Source: Priestia endophytica DSM 13796
GTDB lineage: Bacteria > Bacillota > Bacilli > Bacillales > Bacillaceae_H
NCBI RefSeq assembly: GCF_900115845.1
Contig: NZ_FOXX01000003.1
Coordinates: 200,124-264,123 of the forward strand
Direction of reading: 5' to 3'
DNA: 64,000 nt
Below are positions 1 to 7,681 of this stretch, piece by piece. The notes beneath the pieces were generated by a model. It was not told the origin of the DNA, made no database searches, and worked only from the letters and a program-made list of their open reading frames with translations. How positions within the stretch are numbered: the stretch's first letter is position 1; each line of letters begins with the position of its first letter. The translations under genes and the position numbers were made by a program.

Positions 1-851
1 CTTACAACAGGAACAAGTAAGCCATCTTTAATAGCAACAGCAATTCCAACGTGTACGCCTTCATGATAAATAATGCCGTCCTCATCATAGCTACTGTTCA
101 TTTCTCTATGTTTTCCTAGCGCTAAAACAGTAGCTCGCACAATAAAGTCGTTCAGAGAAAGCTTTTCTTCCCCCCTTTTTTCAAAGGATTGTTTCGCTTC
201 CTCTCTTAGTTTAACAAGATTTGTAACATCTGCTTTCATTGTAATTGTAAGCTGTGCACTGTTTAATAAACTGCTTTGCATACGTTCTGCAATCACTTTT
301 CTCATTCCTGCTAAAGGTATTTTCGTTTGTTCTCCTCTTGCTTCTTCTCTGTTCTCATCCTCTTTTTCACCTTGCTTTTTCAATTCTTTTTCAACATCAG
401 CTTTTGTAATGCGACCTCCTGGAGCGCTTCCTTGTATAGTGTCAATGTCAAGTCCAGAAGCTAATGCTATCTTTTTAGCAACGGGTGAAATTTTAAGGCG
501 ATTCTTTTTTATAGGTCGTTCTTCTATAGCAACTGTTGCTGCCACTTCCTCTTTTGAAGAAGATAAAGAAAGACGTTTTGTTTCTTTCTCTTTCTTTTGG
601 ACAATTTGTTCATTCGGTTCTCCAATGTAGCAAATAACAGTACCTGGAGGAACCCCTTCCTCTTCTTCAACTTTAATATCTAGTAAGACTCCGTCACTTG
701 GCGCTTCCACTGCCATCTCAATTTTCTCTGAGTTAATGCTCGCAATAGGCTCTCCTTTTGTCACTTTATCTCCTACTCTTTTATTCCAAGACGATATTAT
801 TCCTTCTTTCATCGCCATTCCGAGCTTTGGCATGACAACTTCGACTGCCAT
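1..851 (-). CDS. acoC: Acetoin dehydrogenase E2, dihydrolipoamide acetyltransferase (3' end off window)
   Basis: Reading from the ATG at 851 the frame stays open to the left edge (283 codons seen). It encodes an E2 acyltransferase: an N-terminal lipoyl domain (about residues 1-78, with the motif INSEKIEM giving Lys43 as the likely lipoyl-lysine), a charged linker, a peripheral subunit-binding domain (about 112-150, SPVAKKIA...GGRITKADV), and the start of the catalytic acyltransferase domain (IPLAGMRKVIAERM). The catalytic HxxxD motif lies beyond the window. The E2 transfers the acetyl group made by E1 from acetoin to CoA in the cytoplasmic complex. It follows acoA and acoB with a short gap. 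In Bacillus subtilis acoL and acoR come next, so they may lie to the left. The pairing with an AcoA/AcoB-type E1 and a sigma-54 promoter favours acetoin over pyruvate or branched-chain 2-oxoacids. Confidence 0.9.
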   Translation of the reverse strand, partial: MAVEVVMPKLGMAMKEGIISSWNKRVGDKVTKGEPIASINSEKIEMAVEAPSDGVLLDIKVEEEEGVPPGTVICYIGEPNEQIVQKKEKETKRLSLSSSKEEVAATVAIEERPIKKNRLKISPVAKKIALASGLDIDTIQGSAPGGRITKADVEKELKKQGEKEDENREEARGEQTKIPLAGMRKVIAERMQSSLLNSAQLTITMKADVTNLVKLREEAKQSFEKRGEEKLSLNDFIVRATVLALGKHREMNSSYDEDGIIYHEGVHVGIAVAIKDGLLVPVV

Positions 852-871
852 TTTCTTTTCCCCCTTTTTTC

Positions 872-1906
872 CTATACATTTAGAAGAGATTTGTCCCCGA
901 TCAGTTCTGATACAACTTTAATAATTTTTTCTGGCGTTGGTAAGTATTCATCTTCTAGAGGTGGCGAAAATGGAACAGGGGTGTGTGGACCTGTAATCCG
1001 CTTAATTGGTGCATCTAACATATCGAACGCTTCATCTGCTACAAGTGCCGCAATGTCTGTTGCAACGCTGCATCTTGGGCTTGCTTCATCAACAACAATA
1101 AGGCGGTTTGTTTTTTCAACAGAAGAAAGAATTGTTGCAGAATCAAGTGGTGAGAGGCTACGTGGATCAACAACTTCTGCTTCAATACCGCGTTTTGAAA
1201 GCTGTGCTGCCGCTGTTAGCGCTGTGCCAACTTGTTTTCCAATTGCAACAATTGTTAAATCGCTTCCTTCTCGCTTAATATCTGCTTTACCAAGTGGAAT
1301 TGTGTAATATCCTTCAGGAACTTCTCCTTTTGCATTATATAAAATTTTATCTTCAAAGAAAATAACAGGATCATCATCTTCAATCGCTGACAACAACAGT
1401 CCTTTTGCATCATAGGGGGAAGAAGGAACAACAACTTTAATTCCTGGAATGCTTGTAAATAAAGCATATAAGCTTTGGGAATGCTGTGCTGCTGCTCGAA
1501 ATCCTGCTCCATGTGTTGTGCGGATTGTGACAGGGACTTTTGCTTTTCCACCAAACATGTAGCGAAACTTCGCTCCCTGATTTAACACTTGATCAAGACA
1601 ACATCCGATGAAATCGTTAAACATAAGCTCTGCAACAGGTCTAAGTCCAGTTGCAGCTGCCCCCATTGCTGCCCCAACATATCCTGCTTCTGAAATCGGG
1701 GTGTCTAACACTCGATCTCTCCCAAACTCTTGAACAAGTCCTTTTGTAACCCCAAGAACGCCTCCCCATGCCTCATCATCTTGAAGATGGTCAACTCCTC
1801 CACCACCTGCAATATCCTCTCCAAGCATGATAACGTCTTCATCTTTCCTCATTGCAAGCTGAAGTGCTTCATTAATCGCTTTTGACATTGTTAGTTGTCT
1901 GCTCAT
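872..1906 (-). CDS. acoB: Acetoin dehydrogenase E1 component, beta subunit
   Basis: A 344-residue transketolase-like beta subunit (Transket_pyr domain about 5-180, C-terminal transketolase domain about 205-325), full length for the AcoB/PdhB family. Visible landmarks are the LGEDIAGGGG segment near residue 30, TPISEAGYVGAA, and the C-terminal VDPRSLSPLD motif. With the alpha subunit it forms the thiamine-diphosphate E1 that cleaves acetoin to acetaldehyde and an acetyl group passed to lipoyl-E2. It lies 15 bp after acoA and 20 bp before acoC, so all three are co-transcribed. A good ribosome binding site (AAAGGAGGAGAGAAAA) precedes the ATG. Alternative substrates such as pyruvate cannot be excluded from sequence alone, but the operon promoter supports acetoin. 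Confidence 0.92.
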   Translation of the reverse strand: MSRQLTMSKAINEALQLAMRKDEDVIMLGEDIAGGGGVDHLQDDEAWGGVLGVTKGLVQEFGRDRVLDTPISEAGYVGAAMGAAATGLRPVAELMFNDFIGCCLDQVLNQGAKFRYMFGGKAKVPVTIRTTHGAGFRAAAQHSQSLYALFTSIPGIKVVVPSSPYDAKGLLLSAIEDDDPVIFFEDKILYNAKGEVPEGYYTIPLGKADIKREGSDLTIVAIGKQVGTALTAAAQLSKRGIEAEVVDPRSLSPLDSATILSSVEKTNRLIVVDEASPRCSVATDIAALVADEAFDMLDAPIKRITGPHTPVPFSPPLEDEYLPTPEKIIKVVSELIGDKSLLNV

Positions 1907-1921
1907 TTTTCTCTCCTCCTT

Positions 1922-2914
1922 TTAATATGAAACATATACGTCTGTAAACAGCTCTTTTTTATCTGGATATTCGCTGTTTTCAGCAAGTTCTACTGCTCGT
2001 GAAACGGCTTCTTCTACTCTTCTGTCAATATTATTAAGCTCTTGTTCTTTAACAATTTCTTCTGAAATAAGATAGCTTTTAAACAAAGCAATTGCATCAC
2101 GTTCTTGTAAATGTTCTTCTCTATCTTCTTTTTTCTTATAGGTTTGAGCGTCACCTTCAAAATGACCATAATTTCTATATGTTACACATTCAATGAGCGT
2201 TGGGCCTTCTCCGTTACGGGCTCTTTGGACCGCTTCTTCTGCTGCTTTATAAACAGCTAAAATGTCTTTTCCATCAACGCGTATTCCTGGAATGTTGTAT
2301 GATGTTGCTCTTTCTGCAATTGTTGAGCAGCTTGAAGCAGATTCAAAAGGTGTTGCTTCTCCATATCCGTTGTTTTCAGCAACGAAAATAACAGGTAATT
2401 TCCAAACAGCTGCTAAATTGATTCCTTCGTGAAATGTTCCTTCATTATTAGCCCCATCACCAAAAAAGCAAACGCTTACATCCTTTGTCTTTCTATATTT
2501 TGCTGTTAATGCAGACCCACACGCAAGCGGGAATCCTCCGCCAACAATTCCGTTTGCTCCAAGCATTCCTTTATCTAAATCTGCAATATGCATTGACCCT
2601 CCTTTTCCTTTACAAAGACCCGTAATTTTTCCGAAAAGCTCCGCCATCATCCCGTCAAGATCGCATCCTTTTGCAATGCAATGTCCATGCCCTCTATGTG
2701 TGCTTGTAATGCTGTCCTTATCTGTTAAATGAGCACACATTCCAACTGCAATAGCTTCTTCCCCTGCATACAAATGAACAAATCCAGGTAGAACGCCTCG
2801 TGCGAAGATTTCATGAACTTTATCTTCAAACTTGCGAATTTCAACCATCTTCTGATACATCCACGTTGCTTTCTCCCAAGAAAGGTGTTTTTGATTTTGC
2901 TCAGTCATTTTCAT
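1922..2914 (-). CDS. acoA: Acetoin dehydrogenase E1 component, alpha subunit
   Basis: A 330-residue E1-alpha protein with the thiamine diphosphate/Mg binding signature GDGANNEG at about 152-159, closing with AENNGYGEATP (Asn181/Asn182). GHGHCIAKG near residue 75 and KGKGGSMHI near 102 are typical of the AcoA/PdhA family. It catalyses decarboxylation-like cleavage of acetoin together with AcoB. First gene of the operon. The start at 2914 has AAAAGGAGGC six bases upstream; a second ATG two codons in is also possible. Transcription should begin about 28 bases upstream from the sigma-54 promoter annotated here, so expression is expected to need SigL and an AcoR-like activator that is not in the window. 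Confidence 0.92.
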   Translation of the reverse strand: MKMTEQNQKHLSWEKATWMYQKMVEIRKFEDKVHEIFARGVLPGFVHLYAGEEAIAVGMCAHLTDKDSITSTHRGHGHCIAKGCDLDGMMAELFGKITGLCKGKGGSMHIADLDKGMLGANGIVGGGFPLACGSALTAKYRKTKDVSVCFFGDGANNEGTFHEGINLAAVWKLPVIFVAENNGYGEATPFESASSCSTIAERATSYNIPGIRVDGKDILAVYKAAEEAVQRARNGEGPTLIECVTYRNYGHFEGDAQTYKKKEDREEHLQERDAIALFKSYLISEEIVKEQELNNIDRRVEEAVSRAVELAENSEYPDKKELFTDVYVSY

Positions 2915-2952
2915 TGTACAGCCTCCTTTTTTAATATCTCACTATACATAAA

Positions 2953-2968
2953 TGCAAGAAGCATGCCA
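2953..2968 (-). promoter_or_regulatory. Sigma-54 (SigL) -24/-12 promoter of acoABC
   Basis: On the minus strand the sequence TGGCATGCTTCTTGCA matches the sigma-54 consensus TGGCACG-N4-TTGCA at nearly every position, with the invariant GG and GC doublets separated by the required 10 bp. It lies 39 bp upstream of the acoA start codon, predicting transcription from about position 2942. In B. subtilis acoABCL is transcribed by SigL with the activator AcoR (established knowledge). Confidence 0.9.
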
Positions 2969-2996
2969 AAAAAAGAATGTTGTTTTATAAGCTTTC

Positions 2997-3056
2997 TGTC
3001 TCACTTTCCTTCTGAAAAAATGAGACAAAATGGCACATTTGCGTCACTTTGTCTCA
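2997..3056 (-). promoter_or_regulatory. Upstream activator dyad, probable AcoR sites
   Basis: An inverted repeat TGAGACAAA (3021-3029) / TTTGTCTCA (3048-3056) lies about 55-90 bp upstream of the sigma-54 promoter. A third half-site TGTCTCA occurs at 2997-3003. Position and symmetry are those of an enhancer for a bacterial enhancer-binding protein. Assignment to AcoR is inference, because no regulator gene for this operon is in the window. Confidence 0.65.
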
Positions 3057-3070
3057 TTTTGTTTCAAAAA

Positions 3071-3106
3071 AAACATCCTTTAAGCGCTAAGGCTTAAAGG
3101 ATGTTT
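3071..3106 (-). terminator. Intrinsic terminator of the thioesterase gene
   Basis: A perfect 15-bp stem (3071-3085 with 3092-3106), six-base loop, followed on the minus strand by a T-run. It abuts the stop codon of the thioesterase gene. Confidence 0.88.
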
Positions 3107-3107
3107 T

Positions 3108-3506
3108 TTAGCGTTTATCAACAACCGCAATCGTACATCTTGAGATTGAAATCAGCTTTTCTTCTTCATCAACAATGCGAATCTCATATACCATGCTTGT
3201 CCGACCTTGGTGAATAACAGTTGCTATTCCTGTTACAAAACCACTTTGTTTAGAGCGAATATGGTTTGCATTAATTTCTTGTCCAAAAACTGCTTTTTCC
3301 TTAAGGTCAACTAAACTTGCGGCTCCAAGACTTGCAACCGTTTCAGCAAGGGCTACAGACGCTCCACCATGTAGAAAACCGAATGGCTGACGTGTTCTTT
3401 CATCAACAGGCATCTTTGCTATACATGTCCCGTTTTCTTTTACTTCTAAAATTTCTATCCCTAGACTTTCCATAAGAGTATTTTTCATGTTAAAATGCGC
3501 TTCCAT
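3108..3506 (-). CDS. Hotdog-fold acyl-CoA thioesterase (PaaI/YdiI-like)
   Basis: A 132-residue hotdog-fold protein with the active-site helix signature PFGFLHGGASVALAET: HGG at 46-48 and the catalytic-type acidic residue Glu55. Length and motif fit the PaaI/YdiI/MenI group that hydrolyses aryl- or acyl-CoA thioesters in the cytoplasm; the substrate cannot be read from sequence. I chose the ATG at 3506 because CGGAGGC lies nine bases upstream. The longer frame reaching 3620 would run back through the neighbouring terminator hairpin and has no ribosome binding site. Single-gene unit bounded by terminators on both sides. Confidence 0.82.
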   Translation of the reverse strand: MEAHFNMKNTLMESLGIEILEVKENGTCIAKMPVDERTRQPFGFLHGGASVALAETVASLGAASLVDLKEKAVFGQEINANHIRSKQSGFVTGIATVIHQGRTSMVYEIRIVDEEEKLISISRCTIAVVDKR

Positions 3507-3595
3507 TACAACTGCCTCCGAAAAATAAAAATGTGTACACTTTAGGATAACAGTTTTTATCTCTTCTTCCAAAGAATAAGCTAAAAGGATATAAA

Positions 3596-3625
3596 AAAGC
3601 TTGGATTGAGAATAATCCAAGCTTT
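3596..3625 (-). terminator. Intrinsic terminator of the Ena-like gene
   Basis: A perfect 12-bp stem (3596-3607 with 3614-3625), six-base loop and a following T-rich run on the minus strand, just after the stop of the Ena-like gene. Confidence 0.85.
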
Positions 3626-3633
3626 CTTCACGA

Positions 3634-3984
3634 TTAAAACTTATAGTTTAAGGAAAAAGCAACCTTTACACTTGCCGTTCCTGTTCCCCCTGTACCTGCA
3701 ATTGCAATGGACTCGATATTGTTTAATGTGATGGATTGTGCTTCGCCTGGTCCAACTGTAAAATCAGTAACATCTGTTCCATTAACTTCCAAACTCGCTG
3801 TTGGTGAAATCCCTACTGTTCCATTGTTTTCAACTACAATTGTTTCATTAATCGCAAATGTGCTTGTATCAGTCCAAACTGGAATAGGCGTTCCAACTGT
3901 TGTCACTGGTAAATCAATAGTTACACAGACCGCATCATTTACAACGCCAAGTTCATCACTGCTACAACCTCCTAATTGAGCCAT
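3634..3984 (-). CDS. Ena-like (DUF3992-type) spore appendage/surface protein
   Basis: A 116-residue protein with a short N-terminal segment containing Cys7 and a second Cys near residue 20, then a beta-rich domain full of T, V, N and G. The pattern IPVWTDTSTFAINETIVV ... GPGEAQSITLNNIESIAI ... VKVAFSLNYKF resembles the jelly-roll DUF3992 subunits of Bacillus endospore appendages (Ena): a Trp-starting strand, a PG-x-S-x-(S/T)-(I/L)-T-(V/L)-x-(N/D)-(L/I) strand, and a terminal (F/D)-LNY. Ena subunits polymerise into spore fibres through N-terminal Cys connectors (family knowledge). Here the Cys-bearing arm is short. The ATG has AGGAGG eight bases upstream. A TATAAT-like element sits at 4026-4031; a mother-cell promoter could not be fixed. 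The call is from pattern memory only. Confidence 0.55.
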   Translation of the reverse strand: MAQLGGCSSDELGVVNDAVCVTIDLPVTTVGTPIPVWTDTSTFAINETIVVENNGTVGISPTASLEVNGTDVTDFTVGPGEAQSITLNNIESIAIAGTGGTGTASVKVAFSLNYKF

Positions 3985-4055
3985 TTCATTTCCTCCTCAT
4001 TGTAAAATGAATTCTTTTTGGTGCCATTATATGTTAATTTGTTTTTTCGGAATGG

Positions 4056-4964
4056 TTAAAAAACGATTTTTAGAAACTTTCTTCTAGGCATCACAAATGT
4101 CCCATTTATACTTCGATTTTCATCTTTTAGAACTTCTATTGTCATATCAAAATGAATCATCAAATTAACAATAAAACAAACTTCTTTCTCATTACTCTCT
4201 AGAAACTCTCTATAACAATGAGCATTTTGAATAGCAGCGATTACAATAGTTTGAGTTGGAGCATATAGAAGATATATTTCTTCATGTGAAAAAGTAAAAG
4301 GACCTATAATACCATCCTCAAATTCGATGCATACGTATCCTTCTTGTACAAACTGAATTTCTTGAAGAAGGATAGTCTCCCCATTTGGCGAAACAACTCT
4401 TCTCCTTTTTCATTCTGAAGAATCCCTTTTTTCTCTACACGTTATTTTTTCTTGTTCTGAAGACAGAGGATACCCTTTTTCATCACTAAAGAAGCAGAGT
4501 GCATTTTCCAAAACGGAAATATCAAACTCTTCATCTGATACGAAAGATAGTTTCCTATGCACAACAATGTGGAACATCCCTTTTACCTCGTGTTTCTCTT
4601 CGTTTGTAACAGCTAGAGAATGAAGCTTTGCAACTGTTATGATTCTTGATTGTCCCCTTGAAACGGAGAAAACAAACTCATGATTAACAAAAACGCTCAT
4701 CTCTTCTCCATGTTGAGAATTATTGCATATCCAAATCGTGCCCGTCGTAGGAACAGAAGAATGATGTTCCCAAAGTATAGCTGGATACTCAGCGGGATTT
4801 GCGATTCGGAAGTGACGGCATATTTTTTCATGCTGTATTTTGTGCTTTTTCTTCTTAAAAACAGCCCGCTCGAATTGAATTGTAGAGGATCGAGTCATCT
4901 AGTCAAACACCTTCGCAACTCTTATACAATGGGATTCAGGGTGCTCAGCTTGAATAGAAGACAT
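4056..4964 (-). pseudogene. Decayed spore-surface protein gene with two in-frame stops
   Basis: One reading frame runs from an ATG at 4964 (AGGGGGA five bases upstream) to TAA at 4056, broken by TAG (4899-4901, codon 22) and TGA (4410-4412). The first 21 codons give a Cys-containing start ending CIRVAKVFD. This resembles the C-(I/V)-R-V-x-K-V-(Y/F)-D-W start of several Bacillaceae spore-surface proteins, and TAG falls where Trp (TGG) is expected. The middle piece (162 codons from the ATG at 4898) holds an Ena-like stretch, ILWEHHSSVPTTGTIWICNN ... GQSRIITVAKLHSLAV. After TGA, 117 codons continue with coding character (SPNGETILLQEIQFVQEG ... GIIGPFTFS) but no usable start. The +1 frame around 4380-4440 also looks coding (KKGILQNEKGEE), so a frameshift pair is an alternative to a simple nonsense codon at the second lesion. 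Function of the intact ancestor unknown. Confidence 0.6.
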
Positions 4965-5113
4965 GCAATCCCCCTGTTCTATACAACTAATTTATGAACT
5001 TTTTTCCATATTGGTTAGCCTTTTTGAGGTTATTTTTCTAAAAGAAAGCGTTTATTTAAAGTAAAGAAGTGTTTAATCCCCATTGGATTAGAAAAAGTGA
5101 GGAATTTAAAAAG

Positions 5114-5143
5114 AAAAACCTCTTATTTAAATAAGAGGTTTTT
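5114..5143 (-). terminator. Intrinsic terminator of the DUF3231 gene
   Basis: A 15-bp inverted repeat with A- and T-runs at its ends (AAAAACCTCTTATTT and its complement), just downstream of the DUF3231 stop codon. It could work in both directions. The preceding stretch up to 4964 holds nothing else recognisable. Confidence 0.82.
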
Positions 5144-5145
5144 CT

Positions 5146-6168
5146 TTATTCTTGGCGTTCTTTATTACTAACTAACATGTCGCGATCTTCTATTCCAGGA
5201 GGCTGTTCTAGCCAGTTATGTTTAATCATAATATCAGCTCCCTTTTTAGCGAATTGACCAATTTCTAATGATAACCGTTCATAGTTTAAAGCAAGATCAC
5301 TGCGCTGACTAGCGGCTGCCCCAGTCGCATAGTTTCCCGTCCCTGCCGCACTTAAAAGAGACATTTGAAACATTAACAATTTGTCTGAAAATGTTGGAGT
5401 TGTAGAGTTGCTTACCCCCATATCAGGTAGCCTTGGGGTTGGGATATCATCATCAAGCAGCGTATCTGCAAATACTTTAATATGCTTGTTCGAGATTTCT
5501 TTTCCACGCTGCATGTACTGTTGGATTTCTTTTGAGGATGAAGTTTGTCCAAAGCTTAGGCAAAGCTGAACACCAATCACATTTGTGACAATATTCATGA
5601 ACAAGTGAGAAATTTCAACTGCATTCAATGGCCGTTTAGAGCTAAATGGATTTAAACCGCTCAAATATTTTTTACTATTTATATAGCTGCTTTCTTTAGG
5701 AACTTGGATATATGGATGGCGGTTAAATACTCCTTTTGAAAGAGCAATATCTGTTGTCATATTATAAAGTCCACTCGTTTCAGTTAAGGCTGTTGTGAAA
5801 TAGTGACGAATATCTCCTCTTGAACTCATTGAAATAGCGCCACTATATGTTATCATCCCTACTCTAGCCATAAAGTTAACATAATCTAAACAAAAAATAT
5901 CTGTATAAAGCCATGGAGCTTCTTCATTAACATCTTGAGACGTGAAACCGTTTGGAATAGCATAATTTTCTTCATTAAATATCTCAACTAGCTGTTTTAA
6001 ATGCTGTGAAGAAATATCGTAAGCATACCTAATAGCAGGTTTTATGTCCTCATCTTCAATATGTTTCAGCATGTGACCTAAAATACATTTTGACATACTA
6101 TCATTCATATAAGCCGTCCAAAGAGAAGCAATCTCAGCCGATGTTAAATAAACCTTCTTTCCCTCCAT
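5146..6168 (-). CDS. DUF3231 family protein (CotF-like helical repeat)
   Basis: A 340-residue, all-helical protein made of two related halves. Each begins with a helix like LTSAEIASLWTAYMNDSM / LNAVEISHLFMNIVTNVI and carries a following segment with ISSQHLKQLVEIF / EISNKHIKVFADTL. This layout, with GFTSQDVNEEAPWLYTDIF, is that of DUF3231 proteins, which are frequent and often multicopy in Bacillaceae and distantly resemble the spore coat protein CotF. Molecular function unknown. Single gene, with its own terminator and a good AGGAGG site. Position beside spore-surface genes fits a sporulation role, but that is inference. Confidence 0.8.
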   Translation of the reverse strand: MEGKKVYLTSAEIASLWTAYMNDSMSKCILGHMLKHIEDEDIKPAIRYAYDISSQHLKQLVEIFNEENYAIPNGFTSQDVNEEAPWLYTDIFCLDYVNFMARVGMITYSGAISMSSRGDIRHYFTTALTETSGLYNMTTDIALSKGVFNRHPYIQVPKESSYINSKKYLSGLNPFSSKRPLNAVEISHLFMNIVTNVIGVQLCLSFGQTSSSKEIQQYMQRGKEISNKHIKVFADTLLDDDIPTPRLPDMGVSNSTTPTFSDKLLMFQMSLLSAAGTGNYATGAAASQRSDLALNYERLSLEIGQFAKKGADIMIKHNWLEQPPGIEDRDMLVSNKERQE

Positions 6169-6268
6169 TGTAGTAACCTCCTAAAATTAAGCTTATTGTA
6201 GTTAGTGTTTACAAACAGTGGAGGAAATACATATAAAAAGGATAAATAGTTATAAATCATCTGAGAGA

Positions 6269-7678
6269 CTAGAGATAGATATTAATTGTTGTTCCCATTC
6301 CAACCATACTCTTCATTTCAATATCTCCATCATGTGCTTTAATAACGTCTTTCGCAATAGCCATACCAAGACCAGACCCTTTATGAAGCTCCCCTGTATT
6401 TGTCCCTCGATAATAACGATCAAAAATTTTATCCAGCTCTTCTTTCTTAATCCCTTTTCCATTATCTTTTATGACAATATATGGTCGTGCTTTCTTTTCA
6501 ATCCGAACCATTATTCTTACGTTCTCATCATTGTGTACAACCGCATTGTATATTAAATTGTGCAACGCCCGACGAATTAAAATCTCGTCTACCTCTACTT
6601 CTACTTTTTCTTGCTCTACTTCAAATTCAATATGACGGTTAGTATATCTTGCATCATTCAAAATATCGATGACAATGTTGCGAAGCACTGCAACAATATT
6701 GACTTTCTTTTTATTCAACATAAGTTCTTTGTTTTTTAGTCTTGTTGTTAAATTCAAGTCTTCCATTACTTCTTTCATATACAGCGCTTTTCTTTCAATA
6801 ATGTCGGCATATTCTCGCATCTCATCTAATGAAAAATGATATTCTTTGTTCTTCATCATTTCGGCATATCCTTGAATGGAGGCAAGCGGCGTTTTAATAT
6901 CATGAGAAATGTTCGCAAGCCATTCTTCTCTCATATGATCTAATTTCTTGCGCTCCTTCTCATTTGCGGTTAGCTCAATTGACAAGTAGTTCACATTATA
7001 AAAAACGTCTTTATAAATGCCTTTTGGTTTATAATTCACGCTATAATCTTTGTTTGCAAGTCTTTTAATTCCATCAATTAAGCTATTTAATGGAGATGTT
7101 AGTCTTTTGCTAAATAAATAGCCAATGAAAAAAGCAATCAAGCTATCGATAAGTAAAAAAATAAGTATTCCTACTTTAAAGTTGTGGAGAATGCTCTCTA
7201 TATCAAATGTAAAAACATATTTATTAATGTTTGGATCACTAAAGCCAACGAAATAGCTGTATTCCCGATTATTCATCGATTTTCCGCCTGCAAAAACGGT
7301 CGCTAATATATCTTCTTCTTTATATTTATATCTATTGATCGTTTCTAACGGCGTATATTTTTTCTTCACTGCTTTTGGAAGCTTATAGCCGTAAACTTCT
7401 CTTCCGTTTTCATCAACAACTTGAATCCACGCGTTTTTTTGGTCAAGCTTTTCTTTCCCTTTTTCAGTAACATCAATATTTCCATTTGCTACAGTAATAT
7501 AACGATCAAAATTTCTTGTAAACCGCTCGGCTGATATTTCTCCACCATGAAATACCGGCTTTCCTGTATTAATTTCAATGAGGAACAATCCAATGAGTGT
7601 CACAATATTAATAATCACAACTAAAATAACGACAAGTACAATGGATAATAAATACCGGCCTGTTAGCTTCCATTTCAT
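6269..7678 (-). CDS. Sensor histidine kinase of the ABC-transporter module
   Basis: A 469-residue membrane kinase: transmembrane helix about 10-33, an extracytoplasmic domain about 34-168, second helix about 169-189, HAMP linker about 190-240, HisKA with phospho-His259 in ANISHDIKTPLASIQG, and a HATPase_c domain with N-box, DNGKGI and GSGLGMAIAK. The large sensor domain distinguishes it from BceS-type kinases, which have almost no extracellular part. Starts four bases after the response-regulator gene, so the two are co-transcribed. The upstream ABC transporter and YxeA genes suggest it senses an envelope stress or peptide handled by that transporter (inference). No clear terminator was seen after it; 6169-6268 is otherwise empty. 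Confidence 0.9.
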   Translation of the reverse strand: MKWKLTGRYLLSIVLVVILVVIINIVTLIGLFLIEINTGKPVFHGGEISAERFTRNFDRYITVANGNIDVTEKGKEKLDQKNAWIQVVDENGREVYGYKLPKAVKKKYTPLETINRYKYKEEDILATVFAGGKSMNNREYSYFVGFSDPNINKYVFTFDIESILHNFKVGILIFLLIDSLIAFFIGYLFSKRLTSPLNSLIDGIKRLANKDYSVNYKPKGIYKDVFYNVNYLSIELTANEKERKKLDHMREEWLANISHDIKTPLASIQGYAEMMKNKEYHFSLDEMREYADIIERKALYMKEVMEDLNLTTRLKNKELMLNKKKVNIVAVLRNIVIDILNDARYTNRHIEFEVEQEKVEVEVDEILIRRALHNLIYNAVVHNDENVRIMVRIEKKARPYIVIKDNGKGIKKEELDKIFDRYYRGTNTGELHKGSGLGMAIAKDVIKAHDGDIEMKSMVGMGTTINIYL

Positions 7679-7681
7679 CTC

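Noticed and set aside
2200-2391. Plus-strand ORF inside acoA
   Set aside because: A shadow of the acoA coding sequence on the opposite strand with no ribosome binding site; the many similar antisense frames within real genes were also left out.
3031-3042. Plus-strand TGGCACATTTGC resembling another sigma-54 promoter
   Set aside because: The GG and GC doublets are 7 bp apart instead of 10, the strand faces away from acoA, and it lies inside the activator dyad.
3507-3620. Longer N-terminus for the thioesterase
   Set aside because: It would read through the neighbouring terminator hairpin, lacks a ribosome binding site and has no family similarity; the ATG at 3506 has CGGAGG.
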